From positions 1 through 17,244 of the forward strand of contig URHI01000028.1 of NCBI GenBank assembly GCA_900547565.1: a stretch of 17,244 nucleotides of DNA, written 5' to 3'. This document shows positions 6,961 through 14,048 of the stretch, in pieces. Origin of the DNA: an uncultured Eubacteriales bacterium. Its GTDB lineage: Bacteria; Bacillota; Clostridia; Oscillospirales; CAG-272. The notes beneath the pieces are model-generated. The model was not told the origin of the DNA and made no database searches. It worked only from the letters and a program-made list of their open reading frames with translations. The translations under genes were made by a program, and so were the position numbers. The number at the start of each line of letters is the position of its first letter. Position 1 is the stretch's first letter.

Positions 6961-8283
6961 TTAAAGTATTGCGGTAAAGCTAACCAAGCCCTCCGGACTG
7001 CAATCGGCCGAAATACTTCCGCCGTGTGCTTCACAAATTGCCTTGGCCACCGACAAGCCTATGCCATACCCGCCCGTACTGCGCGCACGTGATGCATCGG
7101 CACGGTAAAACCGGTCAAAAAGATTTGGTATGTCGGTACGGTCAAACCCGGAGCACATATTTGAAATTCTCAGCACACGTTCACGTCCATGATGTGACAG
7201 CTCAATCTTGATCTCGCCGTGCTCGTCAGAATATTTGACCGCATTTTCGGTCAACAGCGACACAAGCTGGCGTATCGCGCCCTCGTCTCCGTGGTATGAG
7301 ATATTCGGTTCCACAGCAATGTTAAGGCTGCGACCTGAGCATTCTGCAACTGTGCGGAACGGCGCGGCAGCATCAATAACAGCCCCGCTCATGTCAAAAT
7401 CCGAAATATCAAGCTGAGGACGCTCTTCATCCATTTTCGACAGCATAACCAGACGTGCCACCAGTTTTGACAAGCGTGAGGTCTGATTTTTTATGCTGTC
7501 TATCCACTCGTTTCCGCCTTGTGTCATTTCGAGCACCTCAGTATTGGCAGATATGATGGCCAGCGGCGTTTTGATTTCATGTGATGCATCGGTGATAAAG
7601 CGCCTTTGCTTTTCCATGCTTTCAACTGCGGGACGTATCGCACGCCCGGACAGTAAAAACACCGGTATAAATGCCGCAATCAGACATATAAGCTCCACTA
7701 TAATAGATGTAAGCAGCAATGTGCGCCGCGATGACAGCTGATCCCGACAGTCAAGAAAGGCTATCGTACTGACGCCCGTGTCCCTGACAAGCACCGCATA
7801 GCGGTAAATGCCGCCCACACTTCCCCGCTCTGTACCGGATCCAATAACGCCGGACGCATACTCTATGGCATCTTCTGCGCTGACAGCTGCAATGTGATCG
7901 GTGTTACAGCCGACAATACTTCCGTCACGCCCGTCGAACTCAACGACGAAGTATCGTGTTGCGTATGGCGTTTCGGGTGTTATCTGAAGGTTCCCGTATT
8001 TGCGTTTTTTATCATCCGGCTTTTCAGGGGCATCGGATTCCGAGTTATCATCACCGGGCAGATCATCAAGTATATCATCACCCTGTAGCGGAGTTCTGCC
8101 TACGTCCGGACGACCGCCGGGAAATATGCCCCGATTATTGGTCAGCAATTCGAGCATACCGTTAATGCTGCGCTCGCCGGATACGTAATTTACGACATTT
8201 AGGGCGCCTACAAGCAGTGTAAGCACGGTAAAGAAAGTCAGCATTGAAATAAGTATGAACTTACGCCGCAATCGTTTTATCAT
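6961..8283 (-). CDS. Sensor histidine kinase (OmpR-partner type)
   Basis: A 440-residue membrane sensor kinase that should phosphorylate the response regulator encoded just upstream. It has a transmembrane helix at about 10-33, an extracytoplasmic sensor region to about 186, a second helix at about 187-212, a HisKA domain with FITDASHEIKTPLA (phospho-accepting His235), and a HATPase domain with the N box ENAVKY (Asn347), an F-box-like FDRFYRAD (389-396) and the G box GGYGIGLSVAK (404-414). No full HAMP domain is evident; only about 15 residues separate helix 2 from the HisKA domain. The sensor region carries a strongly acidic stretch (about 69-95, many Asp and Glu) followed by a basic KKRK. 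Its ATG overlaps the regulator's stop by four bases (ATGA, 8283-8280). The ligand is unknown. Confidence 0.93.
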   Translation of the reverse strand: MIKRLRRKFILISMLTFFTVLTLLVGALNVVNYVSGERSINGMLELLTNNRGIFPGGRPDVGRTPLQGDDILDDLPGDDNSESDAPEKPDDKKRKYGNLQITPETPYATRYFVVEFDGRDGSIVGCNTDHIAAVSAEDAIEYASGVIGSGTERGSVGGIYRYAVLVRDTGVSTIAFLDCRDQLSSRRTLLLTSIIVELICLIAAFIPVFLLSGRAIRPAVESMEKQRRFITDASHEIKTPLAIISANTEVLEMTQGGNEWIDSIKNQTSRLSKLVARLVMLSKMDEERPQLDISDFDMSGAVIDAAAPFRTVAECSGRSLNIAVEPNISYHGDEGAIRQLVSLLTENAVKYSDEHGEIKIELSHHGRERVLRISNMCSGFDRTDIPNLFDRFYRADASRARSTGGYGIGLSVAKAICEAHGGSISADCSPEGLVSFTAIL

Positions 8284-8963
8284 TTGGCGCTCCCCCGTTC
8301 AATGTAGTAACCGACTCCGCGGGTAGCTCTGATCTCACAGACCGAACCGAGTCCGGACAGCTTTTTGCGCAAATATGATATATACACCCACACAACACTG
8401 ATTTCGGAATCGGTATCGTAGCCCCAAATGCGCTCCATGAATGTTTCTGTCGGGATAACACGTCCTGCTCCCGTCATAAGTATATCCATCATCTGAAACT
8501 CACGGTTTCCGAGCCTAACGCGCTCATCTCCGCATATAAGTTCATAGCCGCTGCGATCCAGCGTCAGGTCTCCGTAAGTAATGCAGTTCGGCGTAAAACT
8601 GTTGTCCCGGCGGCGCGTCATTGCCCGTATCCGAGCCAGAAGCTCGCCCATGGCGAACGGTTTGGCAAGATAGTCATCAGCCCCGGCATCAAGCCCGGTA
8701 ATTTTATCGTCCAGTTCGCCGCGTGCGGTCAGAAGCAGTACCGGTGTTGAGACACCGCGGGCACGCAGACTTCGCAACACCTCAAGGCCGTCACGCCCCG
8801 GCATCATTATATCAAGTATTATTCCGTCGTAATTTTCCGAGCAGCCCCAATCCAACGCATCGTTTCCGTTGTAAACAGCGTCAACCGAATAGTTGTTATG
8901 CTTGAGTACGGCGCACAGTGCGCGCGACATTTCGGCTTCATCCTCGGCTATCAGTAATCTCAT
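8280..8963 (-). CDS. OmpR/PhoB-family response regulator
   Basis: A 227-residue DNA-binding response regulator, partner of the overlapping kinase gene. The receiver domain (1-115) has the acidic pocket AEDEAE (6-11), phospho-acceptor Asp51 in ILDIMMPGRDG, Thr79 and Lys101 in LAKPF. A winged-helix output domain of the PhoB type follows (about 130-225), with REFQMMDILM, WVYISYLRKKL and the wing TRGVGYYI. I place the start at the ATG 8963, which has GGGAGG six bases upstream and gives the usual MRLLIAEDE. The in-frame TTG two codons earlier lies right against that ribosome site and is unlikely. It is first gene of the regulator-kinase-oxidoreductase operon. Its targets are unknown; autoregulation is possible but not shown. 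Confidence 0.94.
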   Translation of the reverse strand: MRLLIAEDEAEMSRALCAVLKHNNYSVDAVYNGNDALDWGCSENYDGIILDIMMPGRDGLEVLRSLRARGVSTPVLLLTARGELDDKITGLDAGADDYLAKPFAMGELLARIRAMTRRRDNSFTPNCITYGDLTLDRSGYELICGDERVRLGNREFQMMDILMTGAGRVIPTETFMERIWGYDTDSEISVVWVYISYLRKKLSGLGSVCEIRATRGVGYYIERGSAK

Positions 8964-9004
8964 CCACAACCTCCCGGAGCGGCAGTTCCGCCGCCTATAA
9001 CTGT

Positions 9005-9010
9005 ATTATA
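9005..9010 (-). promoter_or_regulatory. Possible -10 box for the two-component operon
   Basis: The minus strand reads TATAAT at 9010-9005, about 40 bases above the regulator ATG. No good -35 box lies at 16-18 bases; a second TATAAT sits at 9030-9025 and also lacks one. The region between the neighbouring terminator and the gene is AT-rich. A weak or activator-dependent promoter is possible. Confidence 0.3.
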
Positions 9011-9032
9011 GACTACGAACCTTAATTATACT

Positions 9033-9067
9033 TAAAAACAAACTGCCTCCGGCACGACCGGGGGCAG
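9033..9067 (-). terminator. Rho-independent terminator of the UPF0371 gene
   Basis: A 10-bp stem (9067-9058 with 9052-9043, one G-T pair) and a 5-base loop, followed on the minus strand by TTTGTTTTT. It begins eight bases after the stop of the UPF0371 gene and separates it from the two-component operon. Confidence 0.88.
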
Positions 9068-9074
9068 CAGTGTG

Positions 9075-10559
9075 TTACCTGTGATACAGCTTTTTTGTCT
9101 GATATACCGGCTCACAGGTGAGATTGATTCCCAGCTTTTTGAACACCCCGGAATCCACCCCGGACAATATGACTGTAGAATGAGCCTCGGCTCCGCGCAA
9201 TTTTTCGAGCTGTTCCATGGCCAGCGCCGCAGTAGGATCGGTAACTGCGCAAATAGACAGCGCAATGAGTATTTCGTCCATGTGCAGCCGCGGGTTATGG
9301 TTGCCCATGTTCTCAATTTTGAGCTTTTGTATCGGTTCAATTATGTTGGGAGAGATAAGATGGATTTTATCGTTAATGCCGCCCAGCACCTTGAGTGCGT
9401 TTAGCAGTGCAGCCGATGACGCCCCCAAAAGCGACGAGGTCTTGCCTGTCACAATGCGCCCGTCCGGCAATTCAATTGCCACAGCAGGGCCACAGGTGCG
9501 CTGCGAAGTAGCCAATGCGGTGGCGACCGAATGACGAATATCGGGCCCTATTCCGAGCGAATTCATCAGCATTTCCAGCTTATACACCTCGGCCTGCTCA
9601 GCAAGGCTCTGCCTCTGGTCACAGCAGGTGTTGTAATAGCGGCGCACTATCTCCTGCTTTGATGCTTCGCGGCAGGCTTCGTCATCAATTATAGCATACC
9701 CGGCCATATTCACACCCATATCCGTCGGGCTTTTATAAGGACAGGAGCTGTAGATCTTGTTGAGCATAGCCTGAACCACCGGGAAAATCTCGATGTCGCG
9801 GTTGTAATTCACCGTCGTTTCACCGTATGCCTCAAGATGAAAAGGATCTATCATGTTTATGTCGTCCAGATCTGCCGTTGCGGCCTCGTATGCAAGGTTG
9901 ACCGGGTGCTTTAGCGGCAAATTCCAGATAGGAAATGTTTCAAACTTTGCATACCCTGCCGCTACGCCCCGCTTTTGCTCGTGGTAAAGCTGTGAGAGGC
10001 AGGTCGCCATTTTACCGCTCCCGGGACCGGGTGCTGTGACGACAACCAGCGAGCGGGTAGTCTTTATATAATCATTTTTGCCGTATCCTTCGTCACTGAC
10101 TATGAGAGGAACATTATAAGGATAATCCTGGATCGGGTAATGGCGGTACACATTTATTCCCAGTGCTTTGAGCTTTTTCTCAAATTTTTCGGCATTATGC
10201 TGGGCGCGGTAATGCGTCATGACAACACTTCCGACATAAAGTCCTATACCGCGAAAGGCATCGATAAGCCGCAGAACGTCGAGGTCATATGTGATACCGA
10301 GATCTCCGCGGCGCTTGTTCTTTTCGATATCATCCGCGCTTATTGCAATGACTATCTCGGCCTCGTCCTTGAGCTTGAGCAGCATACGCACCTTACTGTC
10401 CGGTGCAAATCCGGGGAGCACGCGGGACGCGTGATAATCGTCGAACAGCTTGCCGCCGAATTCAAGATACAGTTTACCGCCAAAATGGTTTATGCGCTCC
10501 AGTATTTTCTCAGACTGCAATCTGATGTACATATCATTGTCAAAGCCGATTTTGTTCAT
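9075..10559 (-). CDS. UPF0371 / DUF1846 family protein, function unknown
   Basis: A 494-residue cytosolic protein that matches the UPF0371 (DUF1846) family along its whole length. Hallmarks are LERINHFGGKLYLEFGGK (20-37), HASRVLPG (43-50), GKNDYIKTTR (160-169), a P-loop-like APGPGSGK (176-183), YAKFETFPIWNLPLKHPVN, YEAATADLDD, DPFHLEAYGETTVNYNRDIE, SPTDMGVNMAGYAI and HMDEILIALSI. Structures of family members exist, but I know of no established reaction. The P-loop-like sequence invites a nucleotide- or phosphate-binding guess that I cannot support further. Start ATG 10559 agrees with the family N-terminus; a GTG four codons upstream overlaps the likely ribosome site. The gene stands alone between its own promoter (10651-10679) and terminator (9033-9067). 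Confidence 0.92.
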   Translation of the reverse strand: MNKIGFDNDMYIRLQSEKILERINHFGGKLYLEFGGKLFDDYHASRVLPGFAPDSKVRMLLKLKDEAEIVIAISADDIEKNKRRGDLGITYDLDVLRLIDAFRGIGLYVGSVVMTHYRAQHNAEKFEKKLKALGINVYRHYPIQDYPYNVPLIVSDEGYGKNDYIKTTRSLVVVTAPGPGSGKMATCLSQLYHEQKRGVAAGYAKFETFPIWNLPLKHPVNLAYEAATADLDDINMIDPFHLEAYGETTVNYNRDIEIFPVVQAMLNKIYSSCPYKSPTDMGVNMAGYAIIDDEACREASKQEIVRRYYNTCCDQRQSLAEQAEVYKLEMLMNSLGIGPDIRHSVATALATSQRTCGPAVAIELPDGRIVTGKTSSLLGASSAALLNALKVLGGINDKIHLISPNIIEPIQKLKIENMGNHNPRLHMDEILIALSICAVTDPTAALAMEQLEKLRGAEAHSTVILSGVDSGVFKKLGINLTCEPVYQTKKLYHR

Positions 10560-10604
10560 AAAAGGACCCACCCTCTCCGTAGTTACAAATAGTCAGCAGG
10601 CAAC

Positions 10605-10637
10605 AATCAAAAGCGGATCCCCACGGGGACCCGCTTT
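10605..10637 (-). terminator. Hairpin: glmM terminator or UPF0371 leader hairpin
   Basis: On the minus strand AAAGCGG pairs with CCGCTTT (7 bp, 10637-10631 with 10616-10610), then after one mismatch four more G-C/A-T pairs close a 4-base loop. The stem runs into TTTTGATTGTTG. It lies 66 bases after the glmM stop, so it can terminate that operon. It also begins about seven bases after the predicted transcription start of the UPF0371 promoter. Confidence 0.7.
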
Positions 10638-10650
10638 CTGCGCCCTATTA

Positions 10651-10679
10651 AGTATATCACTTTTGAAGTCGTTTTGCAA
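10651..10679 (-). promoter_or_regulatory. Promoter of the UPF0371 gene
   Basis: On the minus strand TTGCAA (10679-10674, 4/6), a 17-base spacer and TATACT (10656-10651, 5/6). The predicted start is near 10644, giving a leader of about 85 bases that opens with the hairpin at 10637-10610. Confidence 0.6.
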
Positions 10680-10702
10680 CAGTCTTTGACAAATTTTTCA
10701 GC

Positions 10703-12073
10703 TTATTTATCAAGTCCCAGCTCGCGAACCAGGTTGCACATAACCTCGGTATAGCGGTTGCACTGCTCCTTACTCTCAGACTCAACCATGAATCTGACCA
10801 CAGGCTCGGTTCCGCTCTCGCGGATGAGTATACGGCCGCTCTCACCAAGCTCGGCTGCTATTTTTTCGGCAGCCGCGATCACGCGGGGATCTCCCGTGAC
10901 CTTCTTTTTGTTTACGACGCGGATATTTTGGGTCACCTGCGGGAATATCACAACCGGCTCAGCCAGCTTGCCGAGCGTAGTTTTCTTTTTGACGACCGTT
11001 TCCATCAGCTTGATAGATGTAAGTATCCCGTCACCGGTGGTGGCATACTTGCTGAGTATGATATGCCCCGACTGCTCACCGCCTACTATGTGACCGTTCT
11101 GCGTCATATTTTCGTATACGTATTTGTCACCGACCGTAGTTTGCTCATATTCAATTCCCGCCTCGCGCAGTGCGCGGTACAGTCCCATATTGGACATAAC
11201 GGTAGTGACGACCTTGTTGTTGATCAGCCGCCCCTCGTCCTTGAGTGCTTTGCCGAAAATGTAGATTATGTGGTCGCCGTTGACCTCGTTGCCGTTTTCA
11301 TCAACCGCGATACAGCGGTCGGCGTCACCGTCGTAAGCAAAGCCGGCATCAAGGTGATTTTCGATCACAAAACGGCGCAGTCCTTCGATATGAGTTGAAC
11401 CGGCGTCACGGTTGATATTTGTTCCGTCCGGCTCGGCATTTATGACGAATGTTTTGGCGCCCAGCGCTTCAAACACACTGCGGGCTATCATCCACGCGCT
11501 GCCGTTTGCGCAGTCAAGACCGACGCGGTAATCCTTGAATGACTCGGATGCCAGCGAAATAAGATAGCCGATATAGCGGTTACGTCCTGCCGCGTAGTCT
11601 ATACTGCGGCCAACCGCGTCACGGTGGGCCAGAGGCAGGTCGTCACCCTCAATACCAAGGCTCTTGAGATCGCCGTCTATATACATTTCTATCTTGCGGA
11701 TCGTTTCATCATCCATTTTGACGCCGCCACAGTCCACCAGTTTGATACCGTTGTCGTAATATGGGTTATGCGATGCCGAGATCATAACACCGCAGTCAAA
11801 GCTCTCGGTGCGCGTGACATACGACACGCTGGGGGTTGTCGTCACATGCAGCAAATATGCGTCGGCTCCCGACGCTGCAACACCTGCGGCAATGGCGTAC
11901 TCAAACATATAGCTCGAACGCCGTGTATCCTTTCCGATTACAATTCTCGCGGGTCTGCCGCTCAAAACCGTATAGTACCAACCGATAAAACGCCCTATTT
12001 TCCAGGCGTGGTCAACGGTCAATCCAACATTGACCTCGCCTCTGAAGCCGTCTGTGCCGAAGTACTTTCCCAT
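10703..12073 (-). CDS. glmM: Phosphoglucosamine mutase GlmM
   Basis: Converts glucosamine-6-phosphate to glucosamine-1-phosphate, feeding UDP-GlcNAc and peptidoglycan synthesis in the cytosol. The 456-residue product has the alpha-D-phosphohexomutase layout: the start GKYFGTDGFRGEVN (2-15), the phosphoserine loop MISASHNPYYDNGIK with catalytic Ser101, the metal loop YDGDADR, the sugar-binding GGEQSGHI and the C-terminal phosphate site RESGTEPVVRFMVE. The FGTDGFRG start and single-domain length favour GlmM over phosphomannomutase or phosphoglucomutase. GGAG is six bases above the ATG and lies inside the last codons of the phosphoesterase gene, whose stop is one base away, so the two are translationally coupled. 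In many Firmicutes glmM follows cdaA and ybbR (c-di-AMP synthesis); those genes are not here. Confidence 0.95.
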   Translation of the reverse strand: MGKYFGTDGFRGEVNVGLTVDHAWKIGRFIGWYYTVLSGRPARIVIGKDTRRSSYMFEYAIAAGVAASGADAYLLHVTTTPSVSYVTRTESFDCGVMISASHNPYYDNGIKLVDCGGVKMDDETIRKIEMYIDGDLKSLGIEGDDLPLAHRDAVGRSIDYAAGRNRYIGYLISLASESFKDYRVGLDCANGSAWMIARSVFEALGAKTFVINAEPDGTNINRDAGSTHIEGLRRFVIENHLDAGFAYDGDADRCIAVDENGNEVNGDHIIYIFGKALKDEGRLINNKVVTTVMSNMGLYRALREAGIEYEQTTVGDKYVYENMTQNGHIVGGEQSGHIILSKYATTGDGILTSIKLMETVVKKKTTLGKLAEPVVIFPQVTQNIRVVNKKKVTGDPRVIAAAEKIAAELGESGRILIRESGTEPVVRFMVESESKEQCNRYTEVMCNLVRELGLDK

Positions 12074-12074
12074 T

Positions 12075-12854
12075 CTATTCTCCCTTATAATAAATATTTA
12101 TGATCACAACCTCGGGCGGATTGTTTATGCGCGGAACTCCACACTCCTTGCGCAGTCCCCTGCTGACAACCATGTACTGCTCCCCACGCTGGTGGACCCC
12201 AGATGTATAACGAGGAAAAAGTCCCTGTCCCGGAGCCAGAAGACCTCGGCCGAATGCCCTCCACTGTCCGCCGTGAGCGTGACCTGCCACAGTCAGAAAT
12301 ATATCCTTCCCTATTATGTAGCGCTCCCAGTATTCGGGATGATGACACAGCAGTATCTTAGGGCCATTCAGCGCCGCAAAGGTTTCCAGCCAGGCAACAT
12401 CGGGAGGATTACTCTTATGCCAAAGGCCGTGTGCCCCACCGGTACTCAGGCCACCGAGCCAGAATTGCCCCAATCGCACATAGCTGTTATCCAACAGTGT
12501 GACTCCGGCCGACATAATTCGGCCGCGATTTGCATCCGAAACCGATACTTCATGATTCCCGACAGAAAAATAAACCGGCGCAACAGAGGAGACTTTTTGC
12601 ATAAAATCAAAGCCCACATCGTTATGCGTCGCCTCTTCAACATAGCGGGCAGTCAACTCGCCTGCCGGCTGTGTACAGTCGGTAAGCGATCCGCATGTGT
12701 CGCCCGGCAGAAAAACAACATCGGGATTGGCGTCTGATATCAGCGGCAATATATCGTCATATGAAGAATTGTGCAGATCTGCCGCTATCGCCGCGCGCAG
12801 GACACGATTTCCTTGTCCTACATCGTATTCATTAATTACAATTTTTTTCTTCAT
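12075..12854 (-). CDS. Calcineurin-like metallophosphoesterase
   Basis: A 259-residue protein with all five metallophosphoesterase blocks: AADLHNSS (Asp26, His28), LPGDTCGS (Asp52), VGNHE (Asn100, His101), CHHPEYW (His171/172) and AGHAHGGQWR (His192, His194). The arrangement resembles YkuE-like membrane-associated phosphoesterases, but no signal peptide or membrane anchor is visible, so the protein should be cytosolic. Two start codons are possible: ATG 12854, with AAGG nine bases upstream (chosen), or ATG 12860, with only three bases of spacing. It is first gene of an operon with glmM behind a strong promoter at 12882-12911. A role in cell-envelope precursor turnover is suggested by the coupling to glmM but remains inference; phosphatase, phosphodiesterase or UDP-sugar hydrolase activity are all possible. 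Confidence 0.88.
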   Translation of the reverse strand: MKKKIVINEYDVGQGNRVLRAAIAADLHNSSYDDILPLISDANPDVVFLPGDTCGSLTDCTQPAGELTARYVEEATHNDVGFDFMQKVSSVAPVYFSVGNHEVSVSDANRGRIMSAGVTLLDNSYVRLGQFWLGGLSTGGAHGLWHKSNPPDVAWLETFAALNGPKILLCHHPEYWERYIIGKDIFLTVAGHAHGGQWRAFGRGLLAPGQGLFPRYTSGVHQRGEQYMVVSRGLRKECGVPRINNPPEVVIINIYYKGE

Positions 12855-12881
12855 TCCCATATACCTTATAATATATGCTCA

Positions 12882-12911
12882 ATTATAGCATATACACCAC
12901 TTCCGTGTCAA
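12882..12911 (-). promoter_or_regulatory. Promoter of the phosphoesterase-glmM operon
   Basis: Minus strand TTGACA (12911-12906, 6/6), 18-base spacer, TATAAT (12887-12882, 6/6), preceded by TGC as an extended -10. The predicted start is about 12875, some 20 bases above the ATG at 12854. Both boxes are at full consensus, suggesting strong constitutive transcription. Confidence 0.85.
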
Positions 12912-12981
12912 TATCAACCGGTGCCAAAAAACAGTGCGTTAATTGGTACGTTTATGGCCGATTTAATAATGCATGTCACGT

Positions 12982-13782
12982 TTATCCAAGTGCAACATCA
13001 AGCAGCATCATGGTTGCAAAGCCTGCCACGATTCCCATAGTAGCAAGATACGGATCTTCGGCCTGGTTCTGCTGACACTCGGGAATAAGCTCATGTACAG
13101 CGACCAGCACCATGGCACCCGCCGCAAACGACAGTGCATACGGCAGCAGTGCACCCATGTGCACAACGGACGCCGCGCCTATAACCCCAGCGACAGGCTC
13201 CACCATGCCCGAGCTTTGACCTACCAGAAAGCTACGCCACCTTGAAAAGCCTTCGCGGCGCAACGGAAGCGACACAGCCGCTCCCTCCGGAAAGTTCTGC
13301 AGTCCTATACCGACCGCCACCGTCACAGCACCTGCCAACGCCTCAGGAGATGCTCCCGAATGAAGCGCGCCGAAAGCAACGCCTACCGCCAGTCCCTCCG
13401 GAATATTGTGCAGTGTTATGGACAGCACGAGCATTATAACGCGGTTGAAACTGCGCTTGTCGTCACCGCCTGCTTGGTCAACATTGCGCCGGGCATGGCT
13501 GACAATTTTGTCCGACACCCACATGAACAGTGCCCCGACAACAAATCCGGCAGTGACGACCAACCAAGCAGGTACGTTGAGCTCAGTCTGTGCACGCTCA
13601 ACTGCAGGCTGCAGTAAAGACCAGAACGATGCCGCCACCATGACACCGGCCGAAAAGCCAAGCATAAGGTTCATAATACGGTTACCGGGGCATCGGATTA
13701 AAATCACCGTTGCCGCACCAAGCGCCGTGACAAACCACGTTCCCAGAGTTGCCACAAGCGCGAGAATTACAGTATGTTCCAT
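12982..13782 (-). CDS. ZIP-family metal transporter
   Basis: A 266-residue inner-membrane transporter of the ZIP family (ZupT-like, GufA-type), predicted to carry zinc or other divalent metals into the cytosol. The two metal-binding helices carry ITLHNIPEG (122-130; His125, Asn126, Glu129) and IGLQNFPEG (159-167; Asn163, Glu166), and a third conserved segment reads VHELIPE (229-235). About eight hydrophobic segments are visible, with a hydrophilic loop at about 91-112 between the third and fourth helices that contains one histidine. The ATG at 13782 has only a weak ribosome site (GATGG, about a dozen bases upstream). No clear sigma-A promoter or metal-regulator palindrome was found directly above it, but a hairpin lies in its leader at 13815-13843. 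No clear terminator was found between its stop and the promoter at 12882-12911. Confidence 0.92.
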   Translation of the reverse strand: MEHTVILALVATLGTWFVTALGAATVILIRCPGNRIMNLMLGFSAGVMVAASFWSLLQPAVERAQTELNVPAWLVVTAGFVVGALFMWVSDKIVSHARRNVDQAGGDDKRSFNRVIMLVLSITLHNIPEGLAVGVAFGALHSGASPEALAGAVTVAVGIGLQNFPEGAAVSLPLRREGFSRWRSFLVGQSSGMVEPVAGVIGAASVVHMGALLPYALSFAAGAMVLVAVHELIPECQQNQAEDPYLATMGIVAGFATMMLLDVALG

Positions 13783-13814
13783 AGTTTACTATACCATCAT
13801 CTTTACAGTTTAAC

Positions 13815-13843
13815 GGCAGAGCCGCCGGTATGAAGGCTCTGCC
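13815..13843. other. Hairpin in the region upstream of the ZIP gene
   Basis: GGCAGAGCC (13815-13823) and GGCTCTGCC (13835-13843) form a perfect 9-bp stem with an 11-base loop. Neither side carries a T-run, so it is not a typical terminator. It lies about 30 bases above the ZIP start and would be part of its leader RNA if transcription starts upstream. Confidence 0.5.
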
Positions 13844-13869
13844 TATGAGCAGTATATGTGACGGAGGCT

Positions 13870-14043
13870 ATGGGGGTGAAAAAGGTTGCCCAAGAACGAA
13901 AATGGCAGAATTAAGATGAAACGGCGAATATAGTTGACGCTCTCAACGCGGCAGACATGCAGGTGCGGTACTGCAAGGCAACACATTTGAGCATACAAAA
14001 CACCGCCGCATCATTCAGACACGGCGGTGCGGGATACGTATAA
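13870..14043 (+). other. Interrupted small reading frame; possible gene relic
   Basis: This 266-base gap (13783-14048) has no intact gene. On the plus strand GGAGG lies three bases before an ATG at 13870 that opens a 14-codon frame beginning MGVKKVAQERKWQN and ending at TAA 13912-13914. The same frame is then open for 42 further codons (reading DETANIVDALNAADMQVRYC and on) to a TAA at 14041. The last part overlaps the terminator of the minus-strand isomerase gene. I do not recognise the product. It could be a decayed gene, a leader peptide or chance. Confidence 0.2.
13995..14029 (-). terminator. Rho-independent terminator of the TIM-barrel gene
   Basis: On the minus strand CACCGCCG (14029-14022) pairs with CGGCGGTG (14008-14001) around a 13-base loop and runs into TTTTGT. 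It begins about 20 bases after the stop of the isomerase-like gene. Confidence 0.75.
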
Positions 14044-14048
14044 AGCTT

